64,000 bases of DNA from an uncultured Lachnospiraceae bacterium (lineage in GTDB: Bacteria > Bacillota > Clostridia > Lachnospirales > Lachnospiraceae), in the NCBI GenBank assembly GCA_947593735.1, contig CANQDT010000006.1:1-64000 (forward strand), read 5' to 3'. The notes below the pieces were generated by a model. The model was not told the DNA's origin. It searched no databases and saw only the letters and a list, made by a program, of their open reading frames with translations. Shown here one piece after another: positions 23,511-31,445 of this stretch (its first letter is position 1; every line of letters starts with the position of its first letter). Made by a program: the position numbers and the translations under genes.

Positions 23511-24026
23511 TTACAGCAACAGCACCACAATGAACAGCCCTGCCGTCACAGAAAGCGTGACCGCCATCCTGGTCCGTTCCTCCCGTTTCGCGGTCGCTTC
23601 CTGTAATTGTCCCTGAAGCTGACCGGATATCATGTCCACCGCCGCGGCGCTCCGTTCCCGGTCCAGATCGCCGATCCCCGACAGAAGCGGTTGGAGCAGC
23701 GCGATATCTTCTTTCTTCAGCGCCGTCTCCGCCTCCATCCGGCGAAGCGCCGACTGCCAGTTTTCCGCGAGCGTCCGGTCGCTCCGTTCCATTCCCTGAC
23801 CGAGACGGAAAAAAATATCTCTCCACGGAGAGGCTGCCTGGAACGAGATCTCGCGGAAAATCTGCGGAAGCGGATTTCCGGAATAATGGATCCTCGACCG
23901 AAGCAGAGCCAGTATGTTGATCAGTTCCCTCAGATGATGGACCCGCTCCTGGAGCCTTGCCGCCTCATACTTTCCCGTCAGCAGGCTTGCCGCAAGCACC
24001 AGCAGGATCCCCAACGCCTTTCCCAT
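23511..24026 (-). CDS. spoIIIAB: Stage III sporulation protein AB
   Basis: 171 residues, normal length. Begins MGKALGILLVLAASLLTGKY (membrane segment), then a helical region with HHLRELINILALLRSRIHYSGNP, and ends in a second membrane segment (VTAGLFIVVLLL). It is homologous in form to the type II secretion F-domain, acting in the mother-cell membrane. Here it is the first gene of its transcript because spoIIIAA lies on the opposite strand. GAGGAAC precedes the ATG. Confidence 0.93.
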   Translation of the reverse strand: MGKALGILLVLAASLLTGKYEAARLQERVHHLRELINILALLRSRIHYSGNPLPQIFREISFQAASPWRDIFFRLGQGMERSDRTLAENWQSALRRMEAETALKKEDIALLQPLLSGIGDLDRERSAAAVDMISGQLQGQLQEATAKREERTRMAVTLSVTAGLFIVVLLL

Positions 24027-24058
24027 AACCGTTCCTCCCCACGTTTGCGCATTTGTAC

Positions 24059-24088
24059 TACTATATGTTTCCGGAAATTGGAATATGC
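24059..24088 (-). promoter_or_regulatory. Sigma-E-like promoter of spoIIIAB-AH
   Basis: On the minus strand: -35-like GCATATT, 14-base spacer, -10-like CATATAGTA, ending 32 bases before the spoIIIAB ATG. Spacing and the ATATT / CATA pattern match the mother-cell sigma-E consensus. Read by eye. Confidence 0.55.
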
Positions 24089-24125
24089 CTGCCGCCGGGC
24101 GATCAAAAATAAGGCGCCGGACCAG

Positions 24126-24155
24126 TCATAATCGGGACGGTTCCGTCATATAGTT
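24126..24155 (+). promoter_or_regulatory. Sigma-E-like promoter of spoIIIAA
   Basis: -35-like TCATAAT, 14-base spacer, -10-like CATATAGTT, leaving a leader of about 85 bases to the ATG at 24246. The same CATATAGT -10 core is used by the divergent promoter for spoIIIAB. Confidence 0.5.
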
Positions 24156-24245
24156 ATATCAGGGTCAAAAATCCATTCCGGACGCGGGACAGGCAGCAGC
24201 CGCCCGCGCGGGAAGGCTTGGCACAATTGGTTCGGGAGGGTAAAA

Positions 24246-25259
24246 ATGGGAAACAGACATGGGAGTTTCGCGGCGGACAGCGTCTACCGCATTTTCTCCG
24301 GGAAGATCCGGAAGCTGCTGCAAAATCTGCAGCTTGACCCGGACAACCTTCAGGAGATCCGGCTGCGCGTCAACGAGCCGCTGCTTTTGCTTTACAACAA
24401 CCGGGAATATATGGTGGACGAGAACGGGCGGATGGCGGAAACTGCCGCCGCGCCCTGCCGGGTGACGGCGGCGGATATGGAAGAAACGGTCGGATATATC
24501 AGCCACTATTCTCTGTACGCATATGAAGACGAGATCCGGCAGGGCTTCCTGACGATCCACGGAGGCCATCGGATCGGGCTTGCCGGAAAGGTGATCGTGG
24601 AACAGGGGCATATCAAAAACCTGCAATATATCACATTCATGAATGTGCGCATCGCCCACCAGGTCAAGAACTGCGCCCGGAAGCTCCTTCCCTATATCAT
24701 AAAAAATAATCAGGTCGAGCATACGCTTCTCATCTCTCCGCCCGGATGCGGCAAGACGACGATGCTGCGGGACCTGATCCGCCTGCTCTCCGACGGTGAT
24801 TCGTTCATGCACGGACTGAACATCGGCGTCGTGGACGAACGCAGTGAGATCGGCGCCTGCTATCAGGGCGTGCCGCAGAACGACCTTGGCATCCGCACCG
24901 ACATCCTGGACTGCTGCCCGAAAAGCGAGGGAATGATGATGCTTGTCCGCTCGATGGCGCCCCAGGTCATCGCCGTGGATGAGATCGGAGGCAGGGAGGA
25001 CATCGCCGCCATGGAATATGTCATGAACTGCGGCTGCCGCGTGATCGCAACCATCCACGGTCACTCCGTGGACGAGATCAAGCAAAAGAGCGCCATGTGC
25101 AAACTGATCGAAGAAAAAGCGTTTCAGCGCTATGTCGTGCTGAACAACGCCGGTCATGTCGGCAATATCGCCCAGATCTTCGACGCACAGGGGAATCTCC
25201 TGTACGGCAGGAACCACGCAAAAAAAGAACTCTTTTACCGCCGCCCATGCTCGACATAA
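24246..25259 (+). CDS. spoIIIAA: Stage III sporulation protein AA, ATPase, on the opposite strand
   Basis: 337 residues. Cytoplasmic ATPase of the SpoIIIA complex, like secretion and pilus ATPases. Walker A: LLISPPGCGKTTMLRDLI near residue 160; then VVDERSEIGACYQGVPQND, and QVIAVDEIGGREDIAAMEYV with IATIHGHSVDEI. GGGAGGG lies 5 bases upstream of the ATG. In known sporeformers it is the first gene of the spoIIIA operon in the same direction as spoIIIAB; here it is alone and divergent. Its 3' end lies within the left arm of a terminator shared with efp. Confidence 0.95.
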   Translation: MGNRHGSFAADSVYRIFSGKIRKLLQNLQLDPDNLQEIRLRVNEPLLLLYNNREYMVDENGRMAETAAAPCRVTAADMEETVGYISHYSLYAYEDEIRQGFLTIHGGHRIGLAGKVIVEQGHIKNLQYITFMNVRIAHQVKNCARKLLPYIIKNNQVEHTLLISPPGCGKTTMLRDLIRLLSDGDSFMHGLNIGVVDERSEIGACYQGVPQNDLGIRTDILDCCPKSEGMMMLVRSMAPQVIAVDEIGGREDIAAMEYVMNCGCRVIATIHGHSVDEIKQKSAMCKLIEEKAFQRYVVLNNAGHVGNIAQIFDAQGNLLYGRNHAKKELFYRRPCST

Positions 25260-25282
25260 GGCAGGTAAAAGAGTTCTTTTTA
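25220..25282. terminator. Bidirectional terminator between spoIIIAA and efp
   Basis: Long stem AAAAAAGAACTCTTTTACC paired with GGTAAAAGAGTTCTTTTT, with T or A tracts on both sides. The left arm overlaps the last codons of spoIIIAA (stop at 25257-25259 lies in the loop). It serves both the plus-strand spoIIIAA and the minus-strand efp. Confidence 0.85.
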
Positions 25283-25302
25283 AAAAACTGACTCAAAAAC
25301 GA

Positions 25303-25860
25303 TTATACGCGGGACAGATACTCTCCCGTTCTCGTATCCACTTTGATCATATCGCCCTGATTCACAAACAGCGGCACATTGACGGTCGCGCCCGTCTCCA
25401 CGGTACACGGTTTGGTCGCGCCTGTCGCCGTATCGCCCTTGACGCCCGGTTCGCACTCCGTGATCAGAAGCTCCACATTCAACGGAGGTTCCACCGCGAA
25501 GACTTCCCCATTGTGGGACATCACTTTGACCGTCTCGTTCTCCTTCACAAACTTCATGGAGTCGCCGATCAGATCCCTGCTCAGCGCGATCTGGTCAAAC
25601 GTCTCACTGTTCATGAAATTATATAAATCGCCGTCGGAATACAGATATTGCATATCCGTGCGCTCCACATGCGCTTTCGGGCATTTCTCGGTCGGACGGA
25701 ACGTCTTCTCGACAACGCCGCCGTTCTTGATATTCTTTAACTTGGTCCGTACGAACGCCGCGCCTTTTCCCGGCTTTACATGCTGAAATTCAATGACCTG
25801 ATAAATATTGCCCTCAAATTCGATCGTAACGCCGTTTCTAAAATCACCTGCTGCAATCAT
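25303..25860 (-). CDS. efp: Elongation factor P
   Basis: 185 residues, normal length. Binds the ribosome and relieves stalling at polyproline stretches. The KOW-like N-terminal domain has the exposed loop [13 protein letters not shown], where the Lys is the site modified in Firmicutes, and the C-terminal OB part ends TGEYLSRV. Adjacent to spoIIIA, as in other Firmicutes, but convergent with spoIIIAA. Its own promoter is at 25893-25921. Confidence 0.97.
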   Translation of the reverse strand: MIAAGDFRNGVTIEFEGNIYQVIEFQHVKPGKGAAFVRTKLKNIKNGGVVEKTFRPTEKCPKAHVERTDMQYLYSDGDLYNFMNSETFDQIALSRDLIGDSMKFVKENETVKVMSHNGEVFAVEPPLNVELLITECEPGVKGDTATGATKPCTVETGATVNVPLFVNQGDMIKVDTRTGEYLSRV

Positions 25861-25892
25861 GGTACATCCTCCTAAATCTCATATATAAGCGT

Positions 25893-25921
25893 ATTCTACT
25901 ACATTCCCGCCCATTTTGCAA
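25893..25921 (-). promoter_or_regulatory. Sigma-A-type promoter of efp
   Basis: On the minus strand: -35 TTGCAA, 17-base spacer, -10 TAGAAT, then an AGGAGG ribosome site before the efp ATG at 25860. Confidence 0.6.
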
Positions 25922-25949
25922 GAGTCGGTTTCCGCAGCAAGCAGCGCGC

Positions 25950-26405
25950 CTACCGCGCTTTTACGATGCGATATGCCGTCGGCTGGGAGTTCAGCTTGCC
26001 GGAATATGTGATCGTATACTTCGCGCCTTTCTCATAACTTCCTTTTACAACGATGTTGTCCGCTTTGGCGAAGCTGTATGTCTTCCCGCCTTTTTTCACG
26101 GTGACCGCGCTCATGCCGGTCGAAACAAGCGTTCCGGTCAGCTTCTTCTCAACCTTGATCCGGGACGCGTAATGCCCCTCGTCATAGGTAATGACCACCT
26201 GTTTGCCGTTCTTGATCGCCCCGTCGACGTCCGCCTGCTCACGGGAAAAATAATAATTGTCCCCGTTCTCCGCCTTGATATGGATCGTCGAATTGCCATA
26301 ATCCACTACGGTGCCGCGGATCGTCGCCGCGGAAACCGGCAATGCCGCGCTTGCCGCTGTCAGTATGCACAATACAGCCGCCGCTATTCTCTTTCCTTTT
26401 CTCAT
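25950..26405 (-). CDS. Small secreted beta-rich protein
   Basis: 151 residues from the ATG at 26405, which has TGGAGGT 8 bases upstream. Signal peptide at about 1-26 (LTAASAALPVSAA). The mature part has two similar halves of beta strands (TIRGTVVDYGNSTIHIKAE; LTGTLVSTGMSAVTVKKGG), an OB-like or barrel pattern. No family recognised. It follows the ECF-like gene by 38 bases, so is probably the last gene of the channel operon. Could bind a surface ligand; this is a guess. Confidence 0.75.
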   Translation of the reverse strand: MRKGKRIAAAVLCILTAASAALPVSAATIRGTVVDYGNSTIHIKAENGDNYYFSREQADVDGAIKNGKQVVITYDEGHYASRIKVEKKLTGTLVSTGMSAVTVKKGGKTYSFAKADNIVVKGSYEKGAKYTITYSGKLNSQPTAYRIVKAR

Positions 26406-26443
26406 GTTCCATACCTCCAGTCCTTTTCGCGCCCGGCGTTCTG

Positions 26444-27016
26444 TCATTCGCCCGGCGCCGCTTCTTTATTTTGTTTCCACTTTGCCGGAAGGATCCAGTA
26501 TATAGCCATCACCAACAGGCTGACTGTGATCACGTCGAATACCTTTACAACAAAGGTTCCCCACATACAGGCAAAGAACGTTGGAACCCCATGCGCAAGC
26601 GCCTTCTGACACAGCGCTTCCTCATATGGATGGCTGCAAACCCCTCCGGTCCTCCACATCGTCATGATCGTCGAAAGAAACGTCATAATAACAACCGTCA
26701 GGGCGGCTACCGCCGGAAGCCGACGCAGCGTCAGCTTGCCGTCCTTCCTCATCCCGACACCCGCGAGGATCGCGACCGCCGCGCTGGCGCCATAATACAG
26801 CATCGAACTGTTATCCGTCACAAAGATCGCGATATAAAAATTATCGATCAATCCGACCAGAAGACCCGCCGTCGGTTCCAGCACGACGGCAGACAGCGCC
26901 GTTCCGGTGAAATCGAGCCAGAGCGGCCATCCGAAATGCATCGCGACCGCGGACAGAACCTGATTCAGAAGCACGCTTACCGCCATGATCACGGCATATC
27001 TCACTTTATTGTTCAT
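26444..27016 (-). CDS. ECF transporter S-component-like membrane protein
   Basis: 190 residues from the ATG at 27016 (GAGGAGG 8 bases upstream), in place of a longer frame to 27067. About six membrane spans; the first resembles ECF-type substrate-binding proteins (LLNQVLSAVAMHFGWPLWLD then TALSAVVLEPTAGLLVGLID). Its substrate is not shown and no EcfA/EcfT genes are in the window. It overlaps the end of the potassium channel gene, so translation is likely coupled. Confidence 0.6.
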   Translation of the reverse strand: MNNKVRYAVIMAVSVLLNQVLSAVAMHFGWPLWLDFTGTALSAVVLEPTAGLLVGLIDNFYIAIFVTDNSSMLYYGASAAVAILAGVGMRKDGKLTLRRLPAVAALTVVIMTFLSTIMTMWRTGGVCSHPYEEALCQKALAHGVPTFFACMWGTFVVKVFDVITVSLLVMAIYWILPAKWKQNKEAAPGE

Positions 27017-27989
27017 GATCCGCGTCCTCCTCTTCTCTGCCCTGTTCGCCGCTGTTCCGCTCTTCACTGTTCTGTTCTTCGCTGTCCTGTTCTTTTCCGT
27101 GCTGTTCTTGGCTGCTCTGTTCTTCGCTGTTCTGTTCTTTTTTGTGCCGCTCTTCGCTGTCCTGTTCTTTTCCGTGCTGCTCTTCGCTGTCCTGTTCTTT
27201 TCCGTGCTGCTCTTCGCTGTTCCGCTCTATTCTGCCCTGATCTTCTCTGTCCTGCTCTTCACTGTTCTGATCTTCTCCTCGCCGCTCTTTCTCGGCGGAC
27301 ACTTCCTCGATGAAGCCCGCCGTTACAATACCGGCAGGCATCGCGATGACCGCGATCCCAAACAGGGAGGACAGCATACTGATCAGCATCCCGATCTGAG
27401 TCTTCGGATATACGTCCCCATATCCCACGGTCGTCAGGGCGGTCGTCGCCCAGTACAGCGCATGGAAAAAGTTATCGAACGTTTCCGGCTCGTATGTGAA
27501 CATCACGAGCGCGGAAAAGAAAATGTAGGCAAGCGCGATCAGCAGCACCGACAGCAGCGTCCTTCTTTCATTCCGGAATACGTTTATCATATACTGGAAC
27601 GATTTGGAATAATGCAGGATCTTGAAGATCCGGAGCAGACGCAGGATCATAAATCCCGGTCCGAGCAATCCGATCGACGGAAGCAGCGACAGCAGGTCGA
27701 CGATAGCGAACGGCGTGAACGGATACCGCACAAACGCCCATACGCTGTCGTCCCCGCTGATATAATCGTGGACGATCCAGCGGAAGATATAATCCATAAA
27801 CAGGATATAAACCGTCACGATCTCCATCGTGTTCACCACTTCCGGAAACATCCCCGTCTGATGGGACGGTTTGACTGTCAGCGGAAGAATACTCACAAAC
27901 GCGACCGCCATAATAAACAGATCATATCCCTTGCTGATCCAGTCGCCGTTATCCGTCTTGCGGAGCAGGCGATAAATCGTCTCTCTCAT
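27006..27989 (-). CDS. Voltage-gated-type potassium channel with a repetitive acidic tail
   Basis: 327 residues. Six-span ion transport domain: an S4-like segment with repeated Arg (FMILRLLRIFKILHYSKSF), the pore helix and selectivity filter TTALTTVGYGDVYP near residue 200, and the S6 helix IAVIAMPAGIVTAGFIEEV. The filter indicates potassium selectivity. The last 90 residues are low-complexity Glu/Gln/Ser/Arg repeats built from about 10-residue units (HGKEQDSEEQ). The start overlaps nothing, 25 bases after the upstream channel-like gene. Confidence 0.92.
   Translation of the reverse strand: MRETIYRLLRKTDNGDWISKGYDLFIMAVAFVSILPLTVKPSHQTGMFPEVVNTMEIVTVYILFMDYIFRWIVHDYISGDDSVWAFVRYPFTPFAIVDLLSLLPSIGLLGPGFMILRLLRIFKILHYSKSFQYMINVFRNERRTLLSVLLIALAYIFFSALVMFTYEPETFDNFFHALYWATTALTTVGYGDVYPKTQIGMLISMLSSLFGIAVIAMPAGIVTAGFIEEVSAEKERRGEDQNSEEQDREDQGRIERNSEEQHGKEQDSEEQHGKEQDSEERHKKEQNSEEQSSQEQHGKEQDSEEQNSEERNSGEQGREEEDADHEQ
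27018..27290. repeat. Minisatellite coding the potassium channel tail
   Basis: Repeats of a roughly 30-base unit (gctcttcgctgtcctgttct and variants) on the plus strand, several nearly identical, encoding the acidic tail of the channel. This type of sequence commonly varies in copy number. Confidence 0.8.
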
Positions 27990-28014
27990 TGCAAACTCCT
28001 ATCTTTCTGCCGGG

Positions 28015-29157
28015 CTAGAACATATAGGCGGATATCGCCAGCAGGATATGCCCGATAATAACGACCGTCAGCAGTTCGGTAAACATGACGCGCCCGAAAT
28101 ATTTCGCGAACGCCCGGTCTTCATATTTATTCCGGATCCGGTTGACATTGATGACGACGATCGCGACGGCAATAATACTGAAGATTCCCCAGAAGTTCAC
28201 AAACTCCAGCAGTCCGGTCTGGAGCGCGTCCGGCAGAAGGTTCGCGCCGACCGCCATATTGGTCACAGTACCAAACAGCGCCGCGGGGATCATGCTGAGC
28301 GGATCCACCCGGTGGTTCGTATTGATGAACAAAACGATAAAGACCCATGTGATCGTGCCGACAAGGGCAATGAAACATTTCACATACAGCCCCCATGTGT
28401 TGCGCTTGATCTCCATCGCCGTTACGATCTCAGAATTGACGCGTCCGCGCTCAAACCTCGGATTGCTCCGGTTGTTGTCATACAGATGCGCGTATTCGCC
28501 GACCGCGTGGCGCACGAACTCATATCCCGAGATACTCATATCCCTGTTGTATCCGCTGTTCTTCTCATCACAGTCCAGTACTACAGTATCCGCGGAATAG
28601 TTGGATTCTATGTAAAATCTCAGCTGGTGCGACTCCAGAGGGAACCGCCTCGTCCAGTAATTCTTGGATACGGAATAATCACACCGGCAGATCTGATAAT
28701 TGACCCCGTCCTTGTGATAATCCTCCATAACCTCCAGTTTATTCTGGACACCCTTATATACGTGGAAATTGTGCGCCATGTCAAGATCCGGATCGCCGTC
28801 CCAGCGGAACCATACATTAAATTCGACCCGGTAATACGAGCCCTTGACATTGATCTCGCGCAGATTGTCCACATAGGTCCCGGTCGTCACATGGATCGCG
28901 TTCTCGGAAATCTCCTTGATCCGGTCCGTCGCCTCCTGATCCGGCTGCAGCGACGATACCCACCAGTCCTGTTCGCTGGTCTTGTCTTTGTACAGGATCG
29001 AGCAGGTGAGCGAAAGATAAAGAACCGAAAACAGCAAGATCCCGATCACGAATCCGTACAGGCGGTGCCTCTGCCATGGCTGCATATCCCTGTACCGGAA
29101 CCGCAGCTTTGTCTTTTCCGGAACTGTGTTTTGTTGTTTCTCCGTATTTGTATCCAT
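28015..29157 (-). CDS. Pentameric ligand-gated-channel-like membrane protein
   Basis: 380 residues. One N-terminal span (LYGFVIGILLFSVLYLSLTC), then about 190 extracellular beta-type residues, then four C-terminal spans. The beta part contains YYRVEFNVWFRWDGDPDLDM and YWTRRFPLESHQLRFYIESN, like the WxxD and FPFDxQ landmarks of Cys-loop channels. The fourth-span block has an M2-like stretch IPAALFGTVTNMAVGANLLP and M3-like GIFSIIAVAIVVINVNRIR. Alternative: a DUF4436-type protein with the same layout. It lies 15 bases after an aquaporin and 25 before a potassium channel. Confidence 0.5.
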   Translation of the reverse strand: MDTNTEKQQNTVPEKTKLRFRYRDMQPWQRHRLYGFVIGILLFSVLYLSLTCSILYKDKTSEQDWWVSSLQPDQEATDRIKEISENAIHVTTGTYVDNLREINVKGSYYRVEFNVWFRWDGDPDLDMAHNFHVYKGVQNKLEVMEDYHKDGVNYQICRCDYSVSKNYWTRRFPLESHQLRFYIESNYSADTVVLDCDEKNSGYNRDMSISGYEFVRHAVGEYAHLYDNNRSNPRFERGRVNSEIVTAMEIKRNTWGLYVKCFIALVGTITWVFIVLFINTNHRVDPLSMIPAALFGTVTNMAVGANLLPDALQTGLLEFVNFWGIFSIIAVAIVVINVNRIRNKYEDRAFAKYFGRVMFTELLTVVIIGHILLAISAYMF

Positions 29158-29172
29158 ATCAACCCTTTCTGA

Positions 29173-29877
29173 CTAATCTTCCGACGCGATAAACTTATAA
29201 ACAAGCGCCGCCAGAGCCGCGCCTACCAACGGCGCTACTATGAACACCCATACCTGGGACAGCGCTTCGCCACCGACAAAGAGCGCGGGGCCAAGGCTTC
29301 TCGCCGGATTCACGGAAGTCCCGGTAAACGGGATACCCAGAATATGGACGAGCGTCAGGGTCAAGCCGATCACAAGACCGGCGACAGAGCCGTTCTCCGC
29401 TTTGGACGTAACGCCGATGATCGCAAGGACAAATACAAACGTAAGGACGACTTCCACCAGGAACGCGCCGCCCATTCCGATGCCAAGCGCGCTGTTATCG
29501 CCGAATCCGTTCTGTCCGAGACCGTTCGCGGTCCCGCCGACCATTCCCATCAGGATCGCCGCGCCGATAATCGCACCGATCACCTGAGATACGACATACA
29601 GGCAGAAATCGCGGACGCTCATCTTACCAGCGACCAGCATCCCGAACGATACCGCCGGGTTGATATGGCATCCGGACACATTGCCGATGGAATATGCCAT
29701 CGCGACGATCACAAGGCCGAACGCGAACGCGATCAATAACGTGGAAAGCGCGAGCGGCACCGGAGAAATCCCCGCGTTGCCGATCAGCGTATTCGCCGCG
29801 ACCGCGCTCCCGCAGCCAAAGATCACCAGTACGGCTGTCCCGATCAACTCTGCGATACATTTTTTTACATCACTCAT
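29173..29877 (-). CDS. aqpZ: Aquaporin (MIP family)
   Basis: 234 residues, six spans. Both NPA motifs are present: GCHINPAVSFGM and TSVNPARSLGPALF. Arg of the constriction site follows the second NPA; the residues around it look more like the water channel AqpZ than the glycerol facilitator, but this is not tested. First gene of a likely operon with the two ion-channel-like genes; promoter at 29955-29983. Confidence 0.92.
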   Translation of the reverse strand: MSDVKKCIAELIGTAVLVIFGCGSAVAANTLIGNAGISPVPLALSTLLIAFAFGLVIVAMAYSIGNVSGCHINPAVSFGMLVAGKMSVRDFCLYVVSQVIGAIIGAAILMGMVGGTANGLGQNGFGDNSALGIGMGGAFLVEVVLTFVFVLAIIGVTSKAENGSVAGLVIGLTLTLVHILGIPFTGTSVNPARSLGPALFVGGEALSQVWVFIVAPLVGAALAALVYKFIASED

Positions 29878-29954
29878 TTCTTTTTCCCTCCTAGATACAT
29901 ATAAAATAATGTGATGTCAGGGTGAAGCGATACCGTCACCATATTATCGGTTTC

Positions 29955-29983
29955 ATTATACTATATATGGTATTTTCCGTCAA
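29955..29983 (-). promoter_or_regulatory. Sigma-A-type promoter of the aquaporin operon
   Basis: On the minus strand: -35 TTGACG, 17-base spacer, -10 TATAAT, about 75 bases before the aquaporin ATG; GGAGGG ribosome site follows. A near-consensus promoter. Confidence 0.75.
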
Positions 29984-29998
29984 CTAAATCCGGCTTTT

Positions 29999-31354
29999 TT
30001 ATACAAAATCTTCCATGCGCGCGCAGATTTCTTCCGCAACCTCGCCCACACTTTTCCGGTCGGTCGCCACCGTGATATCCGCCGCCGCCTCGTAAGCCGC
30101 GCGGCGCCGTTCCATCAGCTGCGCGATAAACGGAACCGTCTTGTTGCCCCGCAGGATCGGCCGGCTGTCGTCATCCCTGACCCGCTCCAGGATCGTCTCC
30201 GGTTCCGCGGTCAGCAAAACGACCACGCCGTTCTCCTTCATCAGCGCGACGTTCTCCTGCCTGACCGCCATGCCCCCGCCGCACGATACGATCGTCCCGT
30301 CCAGCTTTCCGAGGCTGCGCAGACATTCCGTTTCCATCTCGCGGAAACAGGCTTCCCCTTTCTGCTCAAAGATCGCGAAGATCGTCGTCCCCTGCTGCTG
30401 CTCGATCCATTCGTCCGTATCCAGCTCCCGGTATCCGAGCCGCTTTGACAGCTCTCCGGATACGCTGGATTTTCCGGTTCCCATAAACCCGATCAAATAC
30501 AGGTTCTTCTTTCTGCCCGCCGCGCGGCTGTCCTCCTGTTTCCGTCCGGTTTCCTTTTCATGGATCATCTCCAGCGCCCGTTTCAGGTCGCGCACGGGGA
30601 TCTGACCCGGAGCCGACGCGCGCCCCGCCGACCCGAACGTAATCGCGGAACCGGTCAGCTCTCCGTTGATCCGGCTGACGGTTCCCTCCTCGCCCATCGC
30701 CATCGTCACGACCGGAACCGCCGCGTACTCCCGGCACATACGGATCGTCGCGCCAAGCAGCACGTCCACATCCTCCGGGCGCTGCGGCATGACCGCGATC
30801 TTGACAATATCCGCGCCAAGCGCCTGCATCCGGCACAGGCGGAATAGGATCTCCTGTTCCTTCGGCGTCCTATGGAACTCATGGCTGGAGCCGACCGCCT
30901 TCACGCCGCAGCGGTGCGCCGTCTCCACCAGTTCCCGGAAAAAGGTATCCCCGTCCCGGACCGCGTCCGTCTCCCATGGCAGGGTACTTCCGGCGAACAG
31001 CTCCACATCGATCAGATCGCAGCCGCCCTCCGCTGCCGCGGCGCAGAGCTTCCGGTATCCCTCAGCGGTGATATCCCGGTTCCCGCCCTCTTTTCTCGTC
31101 CGGAACGTCGCCAGAAGCGGCGTCCAGGGCAGGATTGCACGGAGCGTCCCAAGGACGGAACGCACGGAATCCGGCTCGTCCACCCCGTCGAAGCAGTCCA
31201 TCCTCCACTCTGCCATATCGGCGGGAAGCTCCCGTATCCGCTCCGCCTGCGCGCGGATCTCTTTCTCGTCCGCGCCCACGATCGGGACGCAGATCTTCGG
31301 CATCCCCTCTCCGATCTTTCTGTCTCTGATCGTAACAACTCGTTCCGTTTTCAT
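29999..31354 (-). CDS. Fused 3-dehydroquinate dehydratase (type I) and shikimate kinase
   Basis: 451 residues from the ATG at 31354; the longer TTG frame to 31384 would start upstream of the predicted transcription start. The N-terminal half is type I AroD: DLIDVELFAG, RCGVKAVGSSHEFHRTP and ADIVKIAVMPQRPEDVDVL with the Schiff-base Lys, and VVTMAMGEEGTVSRINGELTG. The C-terminal half is AroK: LIGFMGTGKSSVSGELSKRLG, ELDTDEWIEQQQG, IVSCGGGMAVR, and RDDDSRPILRGN. Two shikimate pathway steps in one polypeptide; the intervening step enzyme, AroE, is encoded divergently next door. Confidence 0.95.
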   Translation of the reverse strand: MKTERVVTIRDRKIGEGMPKICVPIVGADEKEIRAQAERIRELPADMAEWRMDCFDGVDEPDSVRSVLGTLRAILPWTPLLATFRTRKEGGNRDITAEGYRKLCAAAAEGGCDLIDVELFAGSTLPWETDAVRDGDTFFRELVETAHRCGVKAVGSSHEFHRTPKEQEILFRLCRMQALGADIVKIAVMPQRPEDVDVLLGATIRMCREYAAVPVVTMAMGEEGTVSRINGELTGSAITFGSAGRASAPGQIPVRDLKRALEMIHEKETGRKQEDSRAAGRKKNLYLIGFMGTGKSSVSGELSKRLGYRELDTDEWIEQQQGTTIFAIFEQKGEACFREMETECLRSLGKLDGTIVSCGGGMAVRQENVALMKENGVVVLLTAEPETILERVRDDDSRPILRGNKTVPFIAQLMERRRAAYEAAADITVATDRKSVGEVAEEICARMEDFV

Positions 31355-31377
31355 TTCTTCCATCTCCCTGTTCTGTC

Positions 31378-31406
31378 TTGACAATCATTTTACAATTCCT
31401 TATCAT
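31378..31406 (+). promoter_or_regulatory. Promoter of aroE
   Basis: -35 TTGACA, 17-base spacer, -10 TATCAT, leading to the aroE ATG at 31446. It overlaps the minus-strand promoter for the AroD-AroK fusion over nearly its whole length. Confidence 0.7.
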
Positions 31407-31415
31407 ATTATGCAA
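31387..31415 (-). promoter_or_regulatory. Promoter of the AroD-AroK fusion
   Basis: On the minus strand: -35 TTGCAT, 17-base spacer, -10 TAAAAT, ending about 33 bases upstream of the ATG at 31354. Shares 20 bases with the divergent aroE promoter. Confidence 0.6.
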
Positions 31416-31445
31416 GAGATTTCACCAAAAAGCGAGGAAAGCGAC

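Noticed and set aside
24165..25217. 350-residue minus-strand frame opposite spoIIIAA
   Set aside because: Would restore the usual strand, so it was checked, but its translation has no Walker motifs; the SpoIIIAA motifs are only on the plus strand.
26342..27313. Plus-strand frame with Cys/Leu/Phe repeats
   Set aside because: Opposite strand of the potassium channel tail minisatellite and the ECF-like gene.
30666..31445. Upstream extension of aroE by 260 codons
   Set aside because: Lies antisense over the AroD-AroK fusion; aroE has its own promoter and an ATG at 31446 matching the family start.
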